This document shows positions 60,673-64,000 of a stretch of DNA of 64,000 bases, piece after piece. The position numbers and the translations under genes were made by a program. The stretch comes from Deltaproteobacteria bacterium. GTDB lineage: Bacteria > Myxococcota_A > Polyangia > JACPQR01. Under the pieces are notes generated by a model, which saw only the letters and a program-made list of their open reading frames with translations, made no database searches and was not told the DNA's origin. The DNA lies in assembly GCA_016190375.1 (NCBI GenBank), contig JACPQR010000082.1, forward strand, positions 1-64,000, given 5' to 3'. Positions within the stretch are counted from its first letter, which is position 1, and each line of letters begins with the position of its first letter.

Positions 60673-61536
60673 ATGCCCCGATTGCTCCTTTCGAGCTTGC
60701 TGATTCTCGCTCCCGCGCTCGCGAATGCTCAGCCGACCGAGGGCGCAGCTGCGCCGCCGGCGGAAGCGGTGCCCCAGGACGGCGCCGAGCTCGTTGCACC
60801 GACGGTCGACGACGCTCCGCCCGCCCCGGATCAGGCCGATGAGCTGGGGACGACTGCCCCGGACGCGGCCGTTGCGCCGGACCCCAACTCCCCTCGCGAG
60901 GAAGCGAACAAGCCGTACTATTTCGTCGGCGCTCGCTTCCGGCTGCTGTGGATCCCCTCGTTCATGGTGGGTCTGTTCGCCGACGTGGAGGACTGGTCGG
61001 GCGCGATCAACCCGGCAGCAGGGCTCGAGTTCACCTACCGCAAGAACAGCTTCGACGTGATCGGCGCGCTCTGGTGGGCCGGGGCGTCGGCAGACCCAGG
61101 GTTCATGAAGGGCCAGAGCGACCCGGACACGTCATTCGAGGAAATAAAATCGTCGCTCAACCTGTGGATACTCTCGGCGGACTTCGTGTGGAGCTACGAC
61201 TTCAACGAGGTGGTCTCGTTCACGTACGGCGCCGGGATCGGAATCGGCCTCGTCACGGGGAGCCTCATGAGGAACGAGGCTTATCGCAAGGGCGGGGAGT
61301 GGACCCCCTGCCCCTACGCGGGCTTCGATGGCGGCGGCCCGGACTTCTGCGAGGCCGAGGGTGGCCAGTATGATGTGAACGAGGCCGACGGAGGCGACGT
61401 ACCGCCGGTCGTGCCTTGGATCTCGCTGCCCCACCTGGGGCTGCGCATCAAGCCCCACCGCAACTTCATGATGCGGATCGACATGGGCTTCGGGATTGGC
61501 TTCTTCTTGGGTGTGAGCGGCAATTACGGGATCTAG
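60673..61536 (+). CDS. Putative outer-membrane beta-barrel protein
   Basis: 287 aa. Signal peptide LLLSSLLILAPALANAQ is followed by a Pro/Ala-rich linker (about 20-80), then alternating aromatic strands (YYFVGARFRLLWIPSF, LEFTYRKNSFDVIGALWWA, DFVWSYDFNEVVSFTYGAGIGIG) and a final HLGLRIKPHRNFMMRIDMGFG, ending NYGI. It looks like a small barrel with about 8-10 strands. GGAGGAAC precedes the ATG. It lies just before the SurA-like gene, which would help fold it. Confidence 0.78.
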   Translation: MPRLLLSSLLILAPALANAQPTEGAAAPPAEAVPQDGAELVAPTVDDAPPAPDQADELGTTAPDAAVAPDPNSPREEANKPYYFVGARFRLLWIPSFMVGLFADVEDWSGAINPAAGLEFTYRKNSFDVIGALWWAGASADPGFMKGQSDPDTSFEEIKSSLNLWILSADFVWSYDFNEVVSFTYGAGIGIGLVTGSLMRNEAYRKGGEWTPCPYAGFDGGGPDFCEAEGGQYDVNEADGGDVPPVVPWISLPHLGLRIKPHRNFMMRIDMGFGIGFFLGVSGNYGI

Positions 61537-61575
61537 CGGTCGGAGCCGTCGGGCTTCAGAGCGAAGGCGGGAGAG

Positions 61576-62661
61576 ATGAGAAGGTTGATCCTCGGTATCA
61601 CGTTGGCGGTCCTGGCCGGGGCCGTCGGGCTCGTCAACGCGCAGCCCAGCAAGCAGCCGGAGTCGGACGAGAACCTCCCCGCGGGGGAGCGGCAGCGGCG
61701 ATCGCAGGTCGTCGCCACGATCGGCGACGTGACGATAACGCTGGGCGAGCTCGAGGACCGGCTCAACAAGCAGAGCCCCTTCCTCAGGGCGCGGTACGCC
61801 GACGCGACCAAGCGGCGCGAGTTCCTCGACAACATGATCAGATTCGAGCTGCTCGCCAAGGCGGCGAAGAAGCGCGGCTACGACCGCGAGGACGAGGTCC
61901 GGCGCCAGGTCAAGCAGATGGAAGTGCAGACCCTGATGCGCAAGGAGTTCGACGAGAAGCTCTCGCCCGAGACCGTCACTCAGGACGAGATCCGCGAGTT
62001 CTACGAGGCGCACAAGGCCGACTACGTCAAGCCCGAGGTCGTCCGCGCGAGCCACGTCCTCGTCTCCGACCGCGCGCGCGCCGAGGAGATCCTGAAGAAG
62101 GCGCGGGAGCCCGCGGCTGACAACCGTGCCTTCCGGACGCTGGCGCAGGAATCGAGCGAGGATGAGGAGACCAAGACGCGGGGCGGCGATCTGCGCTACT
62201 TCCCGCGGCCGGAGGACCGCACGCCCCAGGATCCGGACGTCGATCCGGCCATCGCCGAGGCGGCCTTCGCCCTCAAGAACATCGGCGACGTGGCGCCCCG
62301 CGCGGTCAAGGTCGCCAAGGGCTACAGCGTCGTGAAGCTCACCGGGCGGCGGGCCGCGGTGAGCCGCTCGATCGAGGAGGCGACCCCGCAGATCAGGAAC
62401 CGCCTCTGGCGGGAGAAGCGCCAGAAGGCGATCGACGACTTCGTCCAGAGCCTCCGCAGCTCGCGGCGCATCGAGACGCACGAGGAGCTGCTCAACCTGA
62501 TCGTCATCCCCACGGCCCCAGGACGCGACGAAGGACCTGGCTTCGAGGGCCCGAGGGGGCCGGGGCATCCACCGATCCCGCGGCCGAGCCCGGGCCCGCC
62601 GGGGCGTAGCCCCCATGCTCCGGACAATCCGGGCGAGTCGACGCCCGAGGGCAACGAGTGA
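61576..62661 (+). CDS. Periplasmic peptidyl-prolyl isomerase, SurA/PpiC-like
   Basis: 361 aa. The signal peptide (LAVLAGAVGLVNA) precedes an N-terminal helical chaperone domain (about 40-150; VATIGDVTITLGELEDRL, FLDNMIRFELLAKAAKKRG). One parvulin domain follows (about 155-265: RASHVLVSDRARAEEIL, GGDLRYFPRPED, AAFALKNIGDVAPRAVKVAKG). The last 50 residues are Pro/Gly-rich. It probably folds outer-membrane proteins such as the barrel upstream. One parvulin domain instead of SurA's two. Confidence 0.9.
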   Translation: MRRLILGITLAVLAGAVGLVNAQPSKQPESDENLPAGERQRRSQVVATIGDVTITLGELEDRLNKQSPFLRARYADATKRREFLDNMIRFELLAKAAKKRGYDREDEVRRQVKQMEVQTLMRKEFDEKLSPETVTQDEIREFYEAHKADYVKPEVVRASHVLVSDRARAEEILKKAREPAADNRAFRTLAQESSEDEETKTRGGDLRYFPRPEDRTPQDPDVDPAIAEAAFALKNIGDVAPRAVKVAKGYSVVKLTGRRAAVSRSIEEATPQIRNRLWREKRQKAIDDFVQSLRSSRRIETHEELLNLIVIPTAPGRDEGPGFEGPRGPGHPPIPRPSPGPPGRSPHAPDNPGESTPEGNE

Positions 62662-62750
62662 CGGCCTCGACGCCGGCCACGTGGGGCCATTCGTCCCCAC
62701 TTTCTCTTTGACGCGGCGAACTGCGATCCCTTAGGCTGGCAGCGGATCGG

Positions 62751-64000
<1,250 letters not shown>

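Overview
The window is GC-rich (roughly 70 %), gene-dense bacterial chromosome. Several traits point to Myxococcota or a neighbouring deltaproteobacterial lineage: zinc-ribbon Ser/Thr kinases, a kinase/cyclase/ATPase/TPR fusion, many lipoproteins with Cys- and Asp-rich repeats, a matrixin-like protease with a hydrophobic-basic C-terminal tail, and a CcmE of the Cys type. No 16S rRNA or ribosomal protein gene is present, so the lineage is inferred. Pyruvate:ferredoxin-type and Nfn-type enzymes, a Tat-exported molybdoenzyme, c-type cytochromes and a heavy-metal ATPase suggest an anaerobic or facultative respiratory metabolism.

Layout. 0.2-10.6 kb is a respiratory island. A PhnD-like lipoprotein and a histidine kinase lie divergently from a multiheme lipoprotein cytochrome, a DMSO-reductase-family catalytic subunit, a four-cluster FeS subunit, a TorD-type chaperone and a degenerate response regulator; a diheme cytochrome and a membrane protein follow on the opposite strand. 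The arrangement resembles the aioXSR/arxXSR-controlled oxyanion systems, with a sigma-54-like promoter ahead of the cytochrome. 10.6-13.4 kb holds a Uma2-family protein, a coiled-coil protein, a matrixin-like protease and an AbiEii-type pair. 13.6-20.3 kb is a tight six-gene operon: 2-oxoacid:ferredoxin oxidoreductase gamma, a GltD-like reductase fused to ferredoxin, alpha, beta, then NfnA-like and NfnB-like subunits. 20.3-25 kb has a decayed nucleotidyltransferase, a Cys-rich repeat lipoprotein, an ECF sigma/anti-sigma/Spy-like trio and another repeat lipoprotein. 25-29.6 kb is a heavy-metal P-type ATPase operon with a kinase and a receiver protein, followed by a pentameric ligand-gated ion-channel homologue.

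30.6-32.3 kb is the most unusual stretch: two toxin-antitoxin operons separated and flanked by three near-identical 37-bp repeats. The inner part of the repeat is the 3' end of the tRNA-Glu gene found at 37.7 kb, which looks like a small cassette array built on a tRNA attachment site. 32.3-37.5 kb holds three lipoprotein genes, the largest frameshifted. 37.9-41.1 kb has a Bcp peroxiredoxin, a MinD/ParA-like ATPase and a VapBC-like pair. 41.2-45.2 kb is a giant kinase-cyclase-ATPase-TPR gene broken by one extra G in a G8 tract. 45.2-53.1 kb carries repeat lipoproteins, a zinc-ribbon membrane protein, a Ser/Thr kinase and a beta-propeller protein. 53.2-57.2 kb has another VapBC-like pair with its promoter and palindrome, a PAS histidine kinase, and queA-tgt. 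57.2-64 kb holds small envelope proteins, ccmE, PilZ, TPR, DUF4112, a SurA-like isomerase and an FHA/sigma-54 activator cut by the window edge.

Starts were chosen from Shine-Dalgarno sequences, overlaps and signal peptides. Many genes have a -10-like hexamer only 6-20 nt before the start, so leaderless or very short-leader transcripts seem common. No rRNA operon, CRISPR array or intact insertion sequence was recognised.
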